Of a stretch of 64,000 bases of DNA, positions 1-7,973 are shown piece by piece. The notes under the pieces are model-generated. The model did not search any database. It saw only the letters and a list, made by a program, of their open reading frames with translations, and had not been told where the DNA came from. Both the position numbers and the translations under genes were made by a program. This DNA comes from CAUYXS01 sp965248495 (lineage in GTDB: Bacteria; Chloroflexota; Dehalococcoidia; Lucifugimonadales; Australimonadaceae), in assembly GCA_965248495.1 (NCBI GenBank), contig CBDFJL010000003.1, forward strand, positions 1,054,001 to 1,118,000, read 5' to 3'. Within the stretch, counting starts at the first letter, position 1. Each line of letters starts with the position of its first letter.

Positions 1-1
1 G

Positions 2-307
2 GCGGTCGACCTGGTTGTGGCCGACGTCTCCTTCATCTCGCTCCGATTGGTGCTGCCGCCCGCGCTGGTTCACTTGCGCGCCGGGGGCCAAGCGCTGGTC
101 TTGGTCAAACCGCAGTTCGAGGCGGGCCGCGGTGCCGTCGGCAAAGGCGGCGTGGTGAGCGATCCGATGACGCATGCGAGCGTGGTGGGCGGTTTCTGCC
201 TATGGGCTATCCAGCGGGGGCTGCGGCTCCTTGGCGTCCGAGGGAGCGTGCTGGCGGGCGATGCCGGGAACCGAGAGTACTTCGTGCTGCTGCGCCAGGA
301 CGCGTAG
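2..307 (+). CDS. tlyA: TlyA-family rRNA 2'-O-methyltransferase, C-terminal part
   Basis: The gene is cut by the left edge and about 100 residues remain. The visible part opens with VDLVVADVSFISL, followed by VKPQFEAGR, VGKGGVV and a late GDAGNREYF segment. These are characteristic of the Rossmann methyltransferase half of TlyA/FtsJ-like proteins, which 2'-O-methylate cytidines in 16S and 23S rRNA. The N-terminal S4 RNA-binding domain would lie outside the window. The GTG at 17 is internal to the conserved block, so it is not the start. Confidence 0.85.
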   Translation, partial: AVDLVVADVSFISLRLVLPPALVHLRAGGQALVLVKPQFEAGRGAVGKGGVVSDPMTHASVVGGFCLWAIQRGLRLLGVRGSVLAGDAGNREYFVLLRQDA

Positions 308-345
308 CGCGACCCAACCGCTTGCCGAACCGGGTGCTGGCCCTC

Positions 346-374
346 ATGACGCCAGCCGCCCGCGCAAGTACAAT
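346..374 (+). promoter_or_regulatory. candidate purF promoter
   Basis: ATGACG (346-351) and TACAAT (369-374) are separated by 17 bp, a plausible sigma70-type -35/-10 pair 55 bp ahead of the purF GTG. The -10 lies inside the first of two direct repeats (GCGCAAGTNCAATG at 362-375 and 381-394), which could also be an operator. Confidence 0.4.
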
Positions 375-429
375 GTAACTGCGCAAGTGCAATGGGGATT
401 CAGTCCGCGCGCAACGGGAGGCTGCGTTC

Positions 430-1896
430 GTGGCCATCGTCGCCCGTCCATCGAACAGCTCCGACGACGTTCCCCACGACGAGTGTGGGGTTCTCGGCGC
501 ATACCTCCCCGGTGCCATAGGCGCCGAAGTGGCTCGTATCGCCTTCTTCGGGCTGTTCGCCCTCCAACACCGGGGGCAGGAGAGCGCGGGCATGGCCGTA
601 GGTGACGGCCAAACGCTGCGCGACCACGCCAACATGGGGCTCGTGTCCACCGTCTTCCGCCAGGAGGACTTGGAGCGTCTGCCGGGTCACGTCGTCATCG
701 GCCACACGCGTTACTCGACGATGGGGTCGAGCAACCTGATCAACGTTCAGCCGATTGTCTCCAAGAGCCCGTCGATTGAGCTGGCCCTCGGCCACAACGG
801 CAACGTCATCAACGCGGCCGAGCTTAGGGACAGACTGTACGACGAGTTCGGCGTCACCTGCACCACCACCACGGACTCCGAAGTGGTCGCTCACCTCATG
901 GCGTGGGCCCCGGTCCCGGATTGGGCCGGCCGCGCCGCCTACCTCATGCGCGCCTTAAAGGGCGCATACTCGCTCGTCGTTGCCACCAAGGACACGCTGG
1001 TCGCAATGCGGGACCCGCTGGGCGTTCGGCCGCTGTGTCTGGGTAAGTACGGGACCGGGTGGGTCGTCGCCTCCGAGAGCTCTGCGCTGGACCACGTGGG
1101 CGCGCAGTTCGTCCGCGAGATCGAGCCGGGTGAGACCATCGTCGTCGACCACCACGGCCTGACCAGCATCCCCTGCGCGGTCCCCAACGCAACGACAGCG
1201 CACTGCGTCTTCGAGCACATCTACTTCGCGCGGCCGGACTCGATCCTTGAGGGTCGCTTAACTCATATGACCCGCCAGCGCATGGGTGCGGCCCTGGCCA
1301 GGGAGTACCCCGTCGAGGCCGACATGGTTATCCCCGTGCCGGACTCCGCCAACTCGGCCGCCGTCGGGTACGCCAAGGAGTCGGGCCTGCCCTTCGAGTT
1401 CGGACTCATCAAGAACCGCTACGTCGGGCGGACGTTCATCGAGCCCGACCAACACTTTCGCGAACTGGGTGTTCGCAACAAGTTCAACCCGATCCCAGAG
1501 GTCCTCGCCGGCAAGCGCGTTGTCGTTGTGGACGACAGCGTCGTGCGCGGCACCACCACGCCACACGTCGTCGAGCTGCTGCGCAAGGCGGGTGCCGCCG
1601 AGGTTCACATGCGCGTCTGCGCGCCGCCGATCCAGCACCCGTGCCACTTCGGAGTCGACATGGCGACCAAGGGCGAGTTCATCGCCACCGACCGTACCAT
1701 CGATGAGATACGGCAGGTCATCGGCGCCGACTCCCTCGCTTACCTCACCGTCGAGCAGCTCCACGGAGCGGTCAGCGGCAATGCCACCGGAGCCGGCTTC
1801 TGTGACGCCTGCTTCAGCGGCCAGTACCCCATTCCCGTCCAACTTCAGCTGGACAAGTTCACGCTGGAGCGCCCCGTCGCTCCACAGGCCGAGTAA
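430..1896 (+). CDS. purF: amidophosphoribosyltransferase
   Basis: PurF catalyses the first committed step of purine synthesis, forming phosphoribosylamine from PRPP and glutamine. The 488-residue protein has an N-terminal Ntn-hydrolase domain whose nucleophile is Cys19 (DECGVLGAY), so an 18-residue propeptide would be removed. The C-terminal PRTase domain carries the PRPP loop VVVVDDSVVRGTT. Cysteines in TTAHCVFEH, IQHPCHFG and the late CDAC pair match the four ligands of the [4Fe-4S] cluster in Bacillus-type PurF. The GTG start gives the expected short propeptide. The next gene begins 12 bp after the stop. Confidence 0.96.
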   Translation: MAIVARPSNSSDDVPHDECGVLGAYLPGAIGAEVARIAFFGLFALQHRGQESAGMAVGDGQTLRDHANMGLVSTVFRQEDLERLPGHVVIGHTRYSTMGSSNLINVQPIVSKSPSIELALGHNGNVINAAELRDRLYDEFGVTCTTTTDSEVVAHLMAWAPVPDWAGRAAYLMRALKGAYSLVVATKDTLVAMRDPLGVRPLCLGKYGTGWVVASESSALDHVGAQFVREIEPGETIVVDHHGLTSIPCAVPNATTAHCVFEHIYFARPDSILEGRLTHMTRQRMGAALAREYPVEADMVIPVPDSANSAAVGYAKESGLPFEFGLIKNRYVGRTFIEPDQHFRELGVRNKFNPIPEVLAGKRVVVVDDSVVRGTTTPHVVELLRKAGAAEVHMRVCAPPIQHPCHFGVDMATKGEFIATDRTIDEIRQVIGADSLAYLTVEQLHGAVSGNATGAGFCDACFSGQYPIPVQLQLDKFTLERPVAPQAE

Positions 1897-1908
1897 GCCC
1901 CCCACCCG

Positions 1909-3006
1909 GTGGCCGCGCCCGACCAGACCTCCATTCTCGACCTTCCGTCGCTCGCCGCGTCGCTGCCGCCGGTCGTCAGTCCGCTGTTCAATCGCATCTA
2001 CCGCGTGTCGGCCACCGAGAGCCGCATGCGAGTACCCGGCGCCATGGTCCCCTGGGTCGAGGAGAACTTTGGCCCGCGCGAGGCGGTCGAGCGGCAGACG
2101 CTCGTCCGAGTGGACAACGTCGTGACCGGCGAGGGCACGCTCTTCAATGCGCTCCGTGGCCAGCGTCCGGTTCACCTTCGACTCGCGCAGCCCACCTCTG
2201 ACGAGATTGCCCAGCACCTTGAACACGATGTATGGGCCGACCCACTTGTGTCGACGCCGGAGGACGTCTTCGGCCGCTTACGCAACCGCCATGGCGTGAC
2301 CGCTGCCAACGTCGCCCGCTACGACGCGCAGCACAGCCTCATCGTCTTCTCCGAGGCCGACCCCCTCAAGTTCTCGCCCCAGGGCCTGGCTGGGCATATC
2401 GAGCTGGCACTGGGCTGGTTCGCGGCGGCGCGGACGGCCGACCCCGAGGCTCGGTATCCCTACCTCATGTGGAACTGCCTCTGGCGGGCAGGCGGGTCCG
2501 TGGTCCACGGCCATATGCAGACATCCCTCGCCCGCGGACGGCACTTCGCGAAGGTCGAGCGGCTGCGCTCCGACGCCGAGGCCTACCGGCGGGCGCACGG
2601 CGCGTCCTACTTCGATGACCTCGTTACGGTGCACCGGGAGCTTGGCCTCGTGATCGGCGTCGACGGCGCCAGTGTGCTGGTCCACCTCTCTCCCATCAAG
2701 GAGCGGGAGGTCCTGCTGCTGCTGCCCGAGCTGACGCCGTCCGCCGCGGACCCACTGTTCGCGGTGTTGAACGCCATGGTGGCGCGGCTCGGCGTGCGCT
2801 CCTTCAACATCGGTGTGCTGATGCCCCCGGCAGGGGCGAGCCCTGAGTCCTGGGAAGGCTTCCCCGTCCTGATTCGCTTTGTCGACCGTGGCCCGCTGGA
2901 GAGCAGGACGAGCGATTGGGGAGCTATGGAGATGTTTGCCCAGAGCGTCGTCGCGGCCGACCCCTTCGTCTTGGCCCGCGAGCTGACCGGCGCGGTGAGC
3001 GGCTAG
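1909..3006 (+). CDS. HIT-like / GalT-Ap4A phosphorylase superfamily protein
   Basis: This 365-residue protein carries a histidine-triad-type active site, H200-G-H202-M-Q204 (HxHxQ), in the context GGSVVHGHMQ. That resembles galactose-1-phosphate uridylyltransferases and Ap4A phosphorylases, which pass a nucleotidyl group through the central His. There is no obvious zinc-binding cysteine set. It sits 12 bp after purF and 2 bp before a glycosyltransferase, so an operon role in nucleotide-sugar handling is possible. The substrate cannot be read from sequence. The GTG start is the most upstream one fitting the spacing from purF. Confidence 0.6.
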   Translation: MAAPDQTSILDLPSLAASLPPVVSPLFNRIYRVSATESRMRVPGAMVPWVEENFGPREAVERQTLVRVDNVVTGEGTLFNALRGQRPVHLRLAQPTSDEIAQHLEHDVWADPLVSTPEDVFGRLRNRHGVTAANVARYDAQHSLIVFSEADPLKFSPQGLAGHIELALGWFAAARTADPEARYPYLMWNCLWRAGGSVVHGHMQTSLARGRHFAKVERLRSDAEAYRRAHGASYFDDLVTVHRELGLVIGVDGASVLVHLSPIKEREVLLLLPELTPSAADPLFAVLNAMVARLGVRSFNIGVLMPPAGASPESWEGFPVLIRFVDRGPLESRTSDWGAMEMFAQSVVAADPFVLARELTGAVSG

Positions 3007-3008
3007 CC

Positions 3009-3791
3009 GTGGCCTCCGTGGACGTCGTCATTCCCGTCCTGAACGAGGAGCACTCGCTGCCGAAGTGCATCGAGGAGCTGACCAGCTTCCTGGCGGCCAA
3101 CCTCGACCAGCACGCCTGGCGCATCGTCATCGCCGACAACGGCTCGACCGATGGCACCCTCGCCGTCGCTCAGCGCTACGCCGAGCGCGACCCCCAACGC
3201 GTCGCCTTCATCCACCTCGACCAGCGCGGCCGGGGCCGGGCGTTGCGGCGGGCGTGGCTGGAGACGGAGGCCGACATCGTGAGCTACATGGACGTCGACC
3301 TCTCAACCGGGCTCGACGCGTTCCCTTTGCTGATCAAGGCCATCGCCGACGATGGTTACGACGTGGCAGCGGGGAGCCGGCTGGCCAGGGGCGCGCGCAT
3401 CACAAGATCGCTGAAGCGCGAGTTCATCTCTCGGTCGTACAACCTACTGATCAAGGCCATGTTCAGGACTCGGTTCAGCGACGCCCAGTGTGGGTTCAAG
3501 GCAGTGAGCCGGGACGCCGCCAATGTACTGGTGCCGGCCATCGTCAACAACCACTGGTTCTTCGACACCGAGTTGCTCATCGTGGCGGAGAAACGAGGCT
3601 TTCGAGTCAAGGACATTCCCGTAGTCTGGTTGGAGGACCCTGACACACGAGTCAAGATCGCGGGAACGGTGTTGGAGGACCTCAGAGGCCTGGGCAGGCT
3701 GCTGGTGGGCGGCATCCCGGCGGTCGACCCGCCCCATTCGTCCGGTAATGTCCGCACGGACCCTATTGATGGAGCCGACGCCCGCGAGTAA
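3009..3791 (+). CDS. family 2 glycosyltransferase, dolichyl/polyprenyl-phosphate sugar synthase-like
   Basis: This 260-residue GT-A protein contains the nucleotide-sugar binding start VDVVIPVLNEE, the IADNGSTDGT loop and the metal-binding MDVDLSTG motif. The later segments AAGSRL and FSDAQCGFKA are typical of DPM/dolichyl-phosphate glucosyltransferase-like enzymes. Those load a hexose onto a polyprenyl-phosphate carrier at the membrane face. No C-terminal membrane segments are evident, so it is probably peripheral. The GTG at 3009, 2 bp after the previous stop, places the start directly before the conserved VDVVIPV strand. Longer in-frame starts would run back into the upstream gene. Confidence 0.8.
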   Translation: MASVDVVIPVLNEEHSLPKCIEELTSFLAANLDQHAWRIVIADNGSTDGTLAVAQRYAERDPQRVAFIHLDQRGRGRALRRAWLETEADIVSYMDVDLSTGLDAFPLLIKAIADDGYDVAAGSRLARGARITRSLKREFISRSYNLLIKAMFRTRFSDAQCGFKAVSRDAANVLVPAIVNNHWFFDTELLIVAEKRGFRVKDIPVVWLEDPDTRVKIAGTVLEDLRGLGRLLVGGIPAVDPPHSSGNVRTDPIDGADARE

Positions 3792-3853
3792 AGTGCGGCA
3801 CGTTTGCGCCGCGGGCCGGCGCGGCAACGGGAAGCGCCCAGGTCGCTGAAAAC

Positions 3854-4852
3854 ATGATCCACCGAGACCCACACTTCGAAGTCCGGCCGTCACTCATCAC
3901 CGGTGACAGCGCGGACGTGTACCTCCACAGGACGCAGCGCGTCTTGAGGGACGAGGGATTGAACCCGGTGGTCGTGATGGAGTTCTCGGCGTCACAGGAA
4001 GGCATCCTTTGCGGCACGGTCGAGGTGAAGGCCGTGCTGTCGAAGGTCACCTCCGAGGGCAACCGGGAGGTCTGGGCTGTCGAAGAGGGGACCGAGGTCG
4101 CTCAGGGTGAGGTGTGCGTCACGATACGCGCTCCCTACTCCTCCTTCGGGCTCTACGAGACCGCCATCACTGGGATACTGGCCCAGTCGACCGGCTGGGC
4201 GAAAGCGGCGCATGAGCTGGTGGTCGCAGCCGAGGGCCACCCCGTCGTCTCGGTCGGCGCGCACAACGTGCACCCGTCGGTCGCTGCCGTCATGGACTAT
4301 TCGGCCATCGTTGGCGGCTGCCAGACCGGCTCCACCGCCTTGGGTGCCCGGTTGGCCGGCACTCAGCCCATCACCTCGGTCTCGGGCGCGCTACTTCAGA
4401 TCATGGGCGACCCCGCAACCGCGCTGGAGGCCTTCGATCGCTCGGTCGCGGCCGACGTGCCGCGCATCGCCTACCTGGACCCTCGGGGCGACGTGGCCGC
4501 GCAGACCGCGGAGATCGCCCGCCTCCTTGGCTCTCGACTCACCGCCGTACGGCTTGGGCGTGTCCCGGGAGGACGTCAGATACCGGCCGAGGTTATCCAG
4601 GAGGTGCGCGCCCGGTTGGACGAGCACGGCTGCCGCAACGTCGCCATCGTCGTCAGCGGCGACCTCTCGCCGGACCGGATCCGCTCGCTCCTGAGTGCGG
4701 GCTCACCCATCGACGTATTCCACGACTCGGGCTACATCGCCAGTGCGAATCCTGTGCCGTTCCGACCGAACATCCGGACCATCAGCGACCGGTCGGTTCC
4801 CCAGGAGGTGGAGCCCCCGCCGCCGAACCCACGGCTGCTGCGTGTCCTCTAA
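3854..4852 (+). CDS. nicotinate phosphoribosyltransferase family protein
   Basis: This 332-residue protein matches the nicotinate/quinolinate PRTase fold used in NAD synthesis. It begins with a YL.RTQ..L region, has a barrel-sandwich section with VEEGTEVAQGE, then SVGAHNVHPSVA and AIVGGCQTGSTALGARLAG, which parallel the GARxxHP and IGGCDG motifs of archaeal-type enzymes. The C-terminal VFHDSGYIAS segment fits the phosphate-binding end. The Arg common before the xHP motif is replaced (GAHNVHP), so the substrate is uncertain within the family. The gene stands alone, convergent with purO. Confidence 0.75.
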   Translation: MIHRDPHFEVRPSLITGDSADVYLHRTQRVLRDEGLNPVVVMEFSASQEGILCGTVEVKAVLSKVTSEGNREVWAVEEGTEVAQGEVCVTIRAPYSSFGLYETAITGILAQSTGWAKAAHELVVAAEGHPVVSVGAHNVHPSVAAVMDYSAIVGGCQTGSTALGARLAGTQPITSVSGALLQIMGDPATALEAFDRSVAADVPRIAYLDPRGDVAAQTAEIARLLGSRLTAVRLGRVPGGRQIPAEVIQEVRARLDEHGCRNVAIVVSGDLSPDRIRSLLSAGSPIDVFHDSGYIASANPVPFRPNIRTISDRSVPQEVEPPPPNPRLLRVL

Positions 4853-4876
4853 ACCCAGGTCTTACGCTGCGTAAGC

Positions 4877-5521
4877 CTATGGCGCCGCAGGGGCGGTATA
4901 GGTGCCGAGGTCAAAGGCCTCGTCCCGTGCGATTGCCGCCGCCGCGGTTACCGGCTTCTCCAGCGCCGCGAACGCACCCCCCTCGAAGGTGAAGCGAGCA
5001 GCGTCGCCGGCCGTCGCCGCATCGAAGTCGCCCGCCTGCGCAGGGTCGATGTCGTTGGCCTCGTACGTTGCCAGATACTGCGCACGCCCCGAGGCGAGGG
5101 CCACCGCCTTTACCACGAGCGCGTCCTCGCGGACGATGCCCAGCCACGCCGTGTCCCCCCGAAGGGGCACCGCCGCCGCGATACGGGGCGTGTTGAGCTG
5201 GTCCTTCTCGTAGTCCAGCGTCTGGAGGCTGATGGCGAGGGCGTCCCGCGGCGCCATGCCCCCAGCAACCTTCTCGACGATGGGGTCGGTATGCGTCCCG
5301 TTGGCCGCGATGGCCCAGCCCGGCGCCGTTCGCAGGGCGTTGTAGGCGATGTAGGGATTCTTCCGGACGTCATCCTCGGCGCCTGGCGACGGCACGATGG
5401 CCAGGCGCCCGCCCAGGTCCACCGCCTGGCGGTTGGGAAACGACCGGCTGGAAACGCGGTAGAGGACTGCGTTGCGGCCGTCCCGAGTCCGTCCCACTGC
5501 GACGATTCGCCCGACGTACAT
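4877..5521 (-). CDS. purO: IMP cyclohydrolase, archaeal PurO type
   Basis: PurO closes FAICAR to IMP, the last step of purine synthesis, done in most bacteria by the C-terminal half of PurH. The 214-residue protein shows the near-invariant PurO pattern: MYVGRIVAVG, YRVSSRSFPNR, KNPYIAYNALR, AANGTHTDPI, then LDYEKDQLNTPRIAAAV and YLATYEAND. Length fits the archaeal family (about 200 residues). It lies with purF and tsaD nearby and ends convergently with the nicotinate PRTase-like gene. PurO is mostly archaeal, so its presence here is notable. Confidence 0.9.
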   Translation of the reverse strand: MYVGRIVAVGRTRDGRNAVLYRVSSRSFPNRQAVDLGGRLAIVPSPGAEDDVRKNPYIAYNALRTAPGWAIAANGTHTDPIVEKVAGGMAPRDALAISLQTLDYEKDQLNTPRIAAAVPLRGDTAWLGIVREDALVVKAVALASGRAQYLATYEANDIDPAQAGDFDAATAGDAARFTFEGGAFAALEKPVTAAAAIARDEAFDLGTYTAPAAP

Positions 5522-5546
5522 GGATCCTCCTCCTGCGCGCTGCCCG

Positions 5547-6566
5547 TTACGCCATCGCCAGGGTCGGGAACGCGTCGAGCGATAGGCTGGCTGTACCCGT
5601 GTGGCGTAGGCGGTAGTAGGCCGCAGTGGCGATCATCGCTCCGTTGTCCGTGCAGAGGCGCGGCGCTGGGATGAGCACCGGCACGGGGGAGCGGCGCTCG
5701 CACTCCTCCCGCAGCCGGCGGTTTGCTGAGACTCCGCCGCCGAGCACCAGGGCCCGCGCCCCCGAACGCTCCGTGGCCTTCACGGCCTTCGCCGCGATCA
5801 CGTCCACGACGGCCTCCTGGAACGCTGCGGCGAGGCCGGACACCAGCGCGGGGTCGGCACCGGCCTCAGGCGTGGGGTAGAGGTCGAGGTCCTGCGCCCG
5901 GTGGAGCAACGCGGTCTTCAGACCGCTGAAACTGAAGTCCAAGCTGTCACCAAGGAGCGCGCGCGGGAACCTCCCCAACGGCGCCGTGCCCTCCGCGGCC
6001 TGCTGGATAGCCGGCCCGCCGGGAAACCCCAACCCCAGGATGCGCGCGGCCTTGTCGAACGCCTCGCCGGCTGCGTCGTCCCGCGTCTGTCCTAAGACCT
6101 CGTACTGTCCGTGCCCGGACATCAGGACCAGGTGTGTGTGCGCACCGGATGCGATGAGCACCATCAAGGGGAACCCCGGGTCGTTGCCGGGGTCGTCGTA
6201 GGCGAGCCAGGCCGCGTAGGTGTGCCCCTCGAGGTGGTGGACGCCGACCAGTGGCAGCCCACTGGCGAACGCCATCGCCTTGGCGGCGTTGACGCCGACC
6301 ATGAGCGAGCCGGCCAGGCCGGGGCCGTTGGTAACCGCCAGCGCGTCCAGGTCGGCGAGCTCGACCTCCGCGTCGGCGAGCGCGCGCCGCACCACCGGGA
6401 CGATCTCCAGCAGGTGCTGCCGGGACGCGACCTCCGGGACGATGCCGCCGAACCGCGCATGGGTCTCGGTCTGCGAGGCGATCACGTCGGATAGGACCGT
6501 GCGGCCGTCCTCCACGACCGCAGCCGCTGTTTCGTCGCAGGAAGTCTCTATGCCGAGGACACGCAT
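5547..6566 (-). CDS. tsaD: tRNA N6-adenosine threonylcarbamoyltransferase
   Basis: TsaD transfers threonylcarbamoyl to A37 of ANN-decoding tRNAs together with TsaB and TsaE. The 339-residue ASKHA-fold protein starts MRVLGIETSCDETAAA, has the metal-binding HHLEGH motif, TNGPGLAGSLMVG, and the late GGGVSAN and CTDNGAMIA segments. The ATG at 6566 places the family's standard N terminus. A TTG 39 bp further upstream would add 13 unrelated residues. It ends 25 bp before purO, in the same orientation. Confidence 0.95.
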   Translation of the reverse strand: MRVLGIETSCDETAAAVVEDGRTVLSDVIASQTETHARFGGIVPEVASRQHLLEIVPVVRRALADAEVELADLDALAVTNGPGLAGSLMVGVNAAKAMAFASGLPLVGVHHLEGHTYAAWLAYDDPGNDPGFPLMVLIASGAHTHLVLMSGHGQYEVLGQTRDDAAGEAFDKAARILGLGFPGGPAIQQAAEGTAPLGRFPRALLGDSLDFSFSGLKTALLHRAQDLDLYPTPEAGADPALVSGLAAAFQEAVVDVIAAKAVKATERSGARALVLGGGVSANRRLREECERRSPVPVLIPAPRLCTDNGAMIATAAYYRLRHTGTASLSLDAFPTLAMA

Positions 6567-6675
6567 GATGCGGCTTCCGGGGGAAGGGTCGTTCGCCGCG
6601 CACAAGGCCGTGGCGCCGTGGACGCCCCCATGCTAACATCGCGCACACGCTCATGACCAGCAGAACGAGGGGTTG

Positions 6676-7953
6676 ATGATGGCCGACGAAGTCGGTGTCT
6701 TAAGCTACGTTCTTATCGCTGTTTTCCTCGTCCTATCCGCATTCTTTTCCGCCTCGGAGGCCGCGCTGCTGTCGGTGCAGCGGATGCGCATCCGCCACAT
6801 GGTGTCCAGCGGCGTCCCCGGCGCATCGAGGGTCGCGCGCATGATCGAGCGTCCGGGCCAGCTCCTGCCACCGATCCTGCTGGGCAACAACCTGGTGAAC
6901 ACCGCAGCGGCGGCCGTCGCCACCTCCATCGCCCTGACCCTGATCGATGACAGTGGCCGCGCGGTGCTGGCCGCGACCGCCGCGGTCACTGTCGGCCTCC
7001 TGATCTTTGGCGAGACCATCCCCAAGACAATCGCGGCGCATCGCGCGGAGCGCTTCGCCATCGCCATCGCCATCCCTAACCAGGCCATCGGGGTAGTGCT
7101 GCGGCCTGCGTCTATTGTCCTGGAACGCCTCGCCGGCGCGGTGGTCGCGGTCGTTGGAAGCGGCAACGTCCGAGAAGCCATCGTCACCGAGGAGGAGATC
7201 AAAATGATCGTCTCCATGGGCGGAGAGGTCGGCGCCGTGGAGCCTGGCGAGGCCGACATGATCCGGCGGCTGTTGGAGCTGGGCGAGCGGCGGGCCAGCG
7301 AGATCATGACCCCTCGCCCCGAGATCGTTTGGATCGACCAGGGGACCTCCATACGCGACTTCCTCGCCGTCTACGGGGAGCACTCCCACACGCGCTTCCC
7401 GGTCCGCGACGCCCCCAGCGGTGAGGTCGTGGGCCTCGCCTCCGTCAAGGACGTCCTGCGCCAGGTGGCTGCAGGCGCATCCTTCGAGACGCCGGCCACC
7501 GATGTCCTCCACGAGCCCTTCTTCGTTCCCGAGACCAAACCCGGCTACGAGCTCCTCCAGGAGATGCAGGCGGGTGGTCACCAGGTCGCCCTGGTCGCTG
7601 ACGAGTTCGGAGACCTGGCTGGGCTGGTGACCCTGAAGCGCCTGGTCGAGGGGATCGTGGGGCCGACTGCCGATACCGACGAGCCGGTGGACCGTGAGTT
7701 CGTCGCTATCGGCGAGGACGCCTTTGACGTCGACGCCGGCATGTCCATCGCCGACGCCAACGACCGGATGGACCTCGCCCTGCCAGCCGGTGAGTACGAG
7801 ACAGTCGCCGGTCTGGTCATGGAGCGTCTGGGCAGGGTGCCCGAGCCGGGCGACATCGTCGAGCTCGATTCGCTCAAGCTCCTCGTCGCCGAGATGCGCG
7901 GCCGGCGCGTCGTGCGCGTGACCGTGACCCGGCACCCCCAGTCGGTCGACTAG
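6676..7953 (+). CDS. CNNM/CorC-family membrane protein with CBS pair
   Basis: This 425-residue protein starts with a DUF21/CNNM transmembrane domain (about residues 8-160; FFSASEAALLSVQ, LLGNNLVNT, FGETIPKT), then two CBS domains (about 215-335; IMTPRPEIVWI and FVPETKPGYELL) and a C-terminal CorC_HlyC domain with LPAGEYETVAGL. Family members act in Mg2+ export or divalent-cation homeostasis at the inner membrane, with the CBS pair sensing adenine nucleotides. A GAGG motif just upstream suits either ATG at 6676 or 6679. The 'hemolysin' label often used for this family is historical. Confidence 0.88.
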   Translation: MMADEVGVLSYVLIAVFLVLSAFFSASEAALLSVQRMRIRHMVSSGVPGASRVARMIERPGQLLPPILLGNNLVNTAAAAVATSIALTLIDDSGRAVLAATAAVTVGLLIFGETIPKTIAAHRAERFAIAIAIPNQAIGVVLRPASIVLERLAGAVVAVVGSGNVREAIVTEEEIKMIVSMGGEVGAVEPGEADMIRRLLELGERRASEIMTPRPEIVWIDQGTSIRDFLAVYGEHSHTRFPVRDAPSGEVVGLASVKDVLRQVAAGASFETPATDVLHEPFFVPETKPGYELLQEMQAGGHQVALVADEFGDLAGLVTLKRLVEGIVGPTADTDEPVDREFVAIGEDAFDVDAGMSIADANDRMDLALPAGEYETVAGLVMERLGRVPEPGDIVELDSLKLLVAEMRGRRVVRVTVTRHPQSVD

Positions 7954-7973
7954 GCCGCCTTGCGTGCGCGTGG

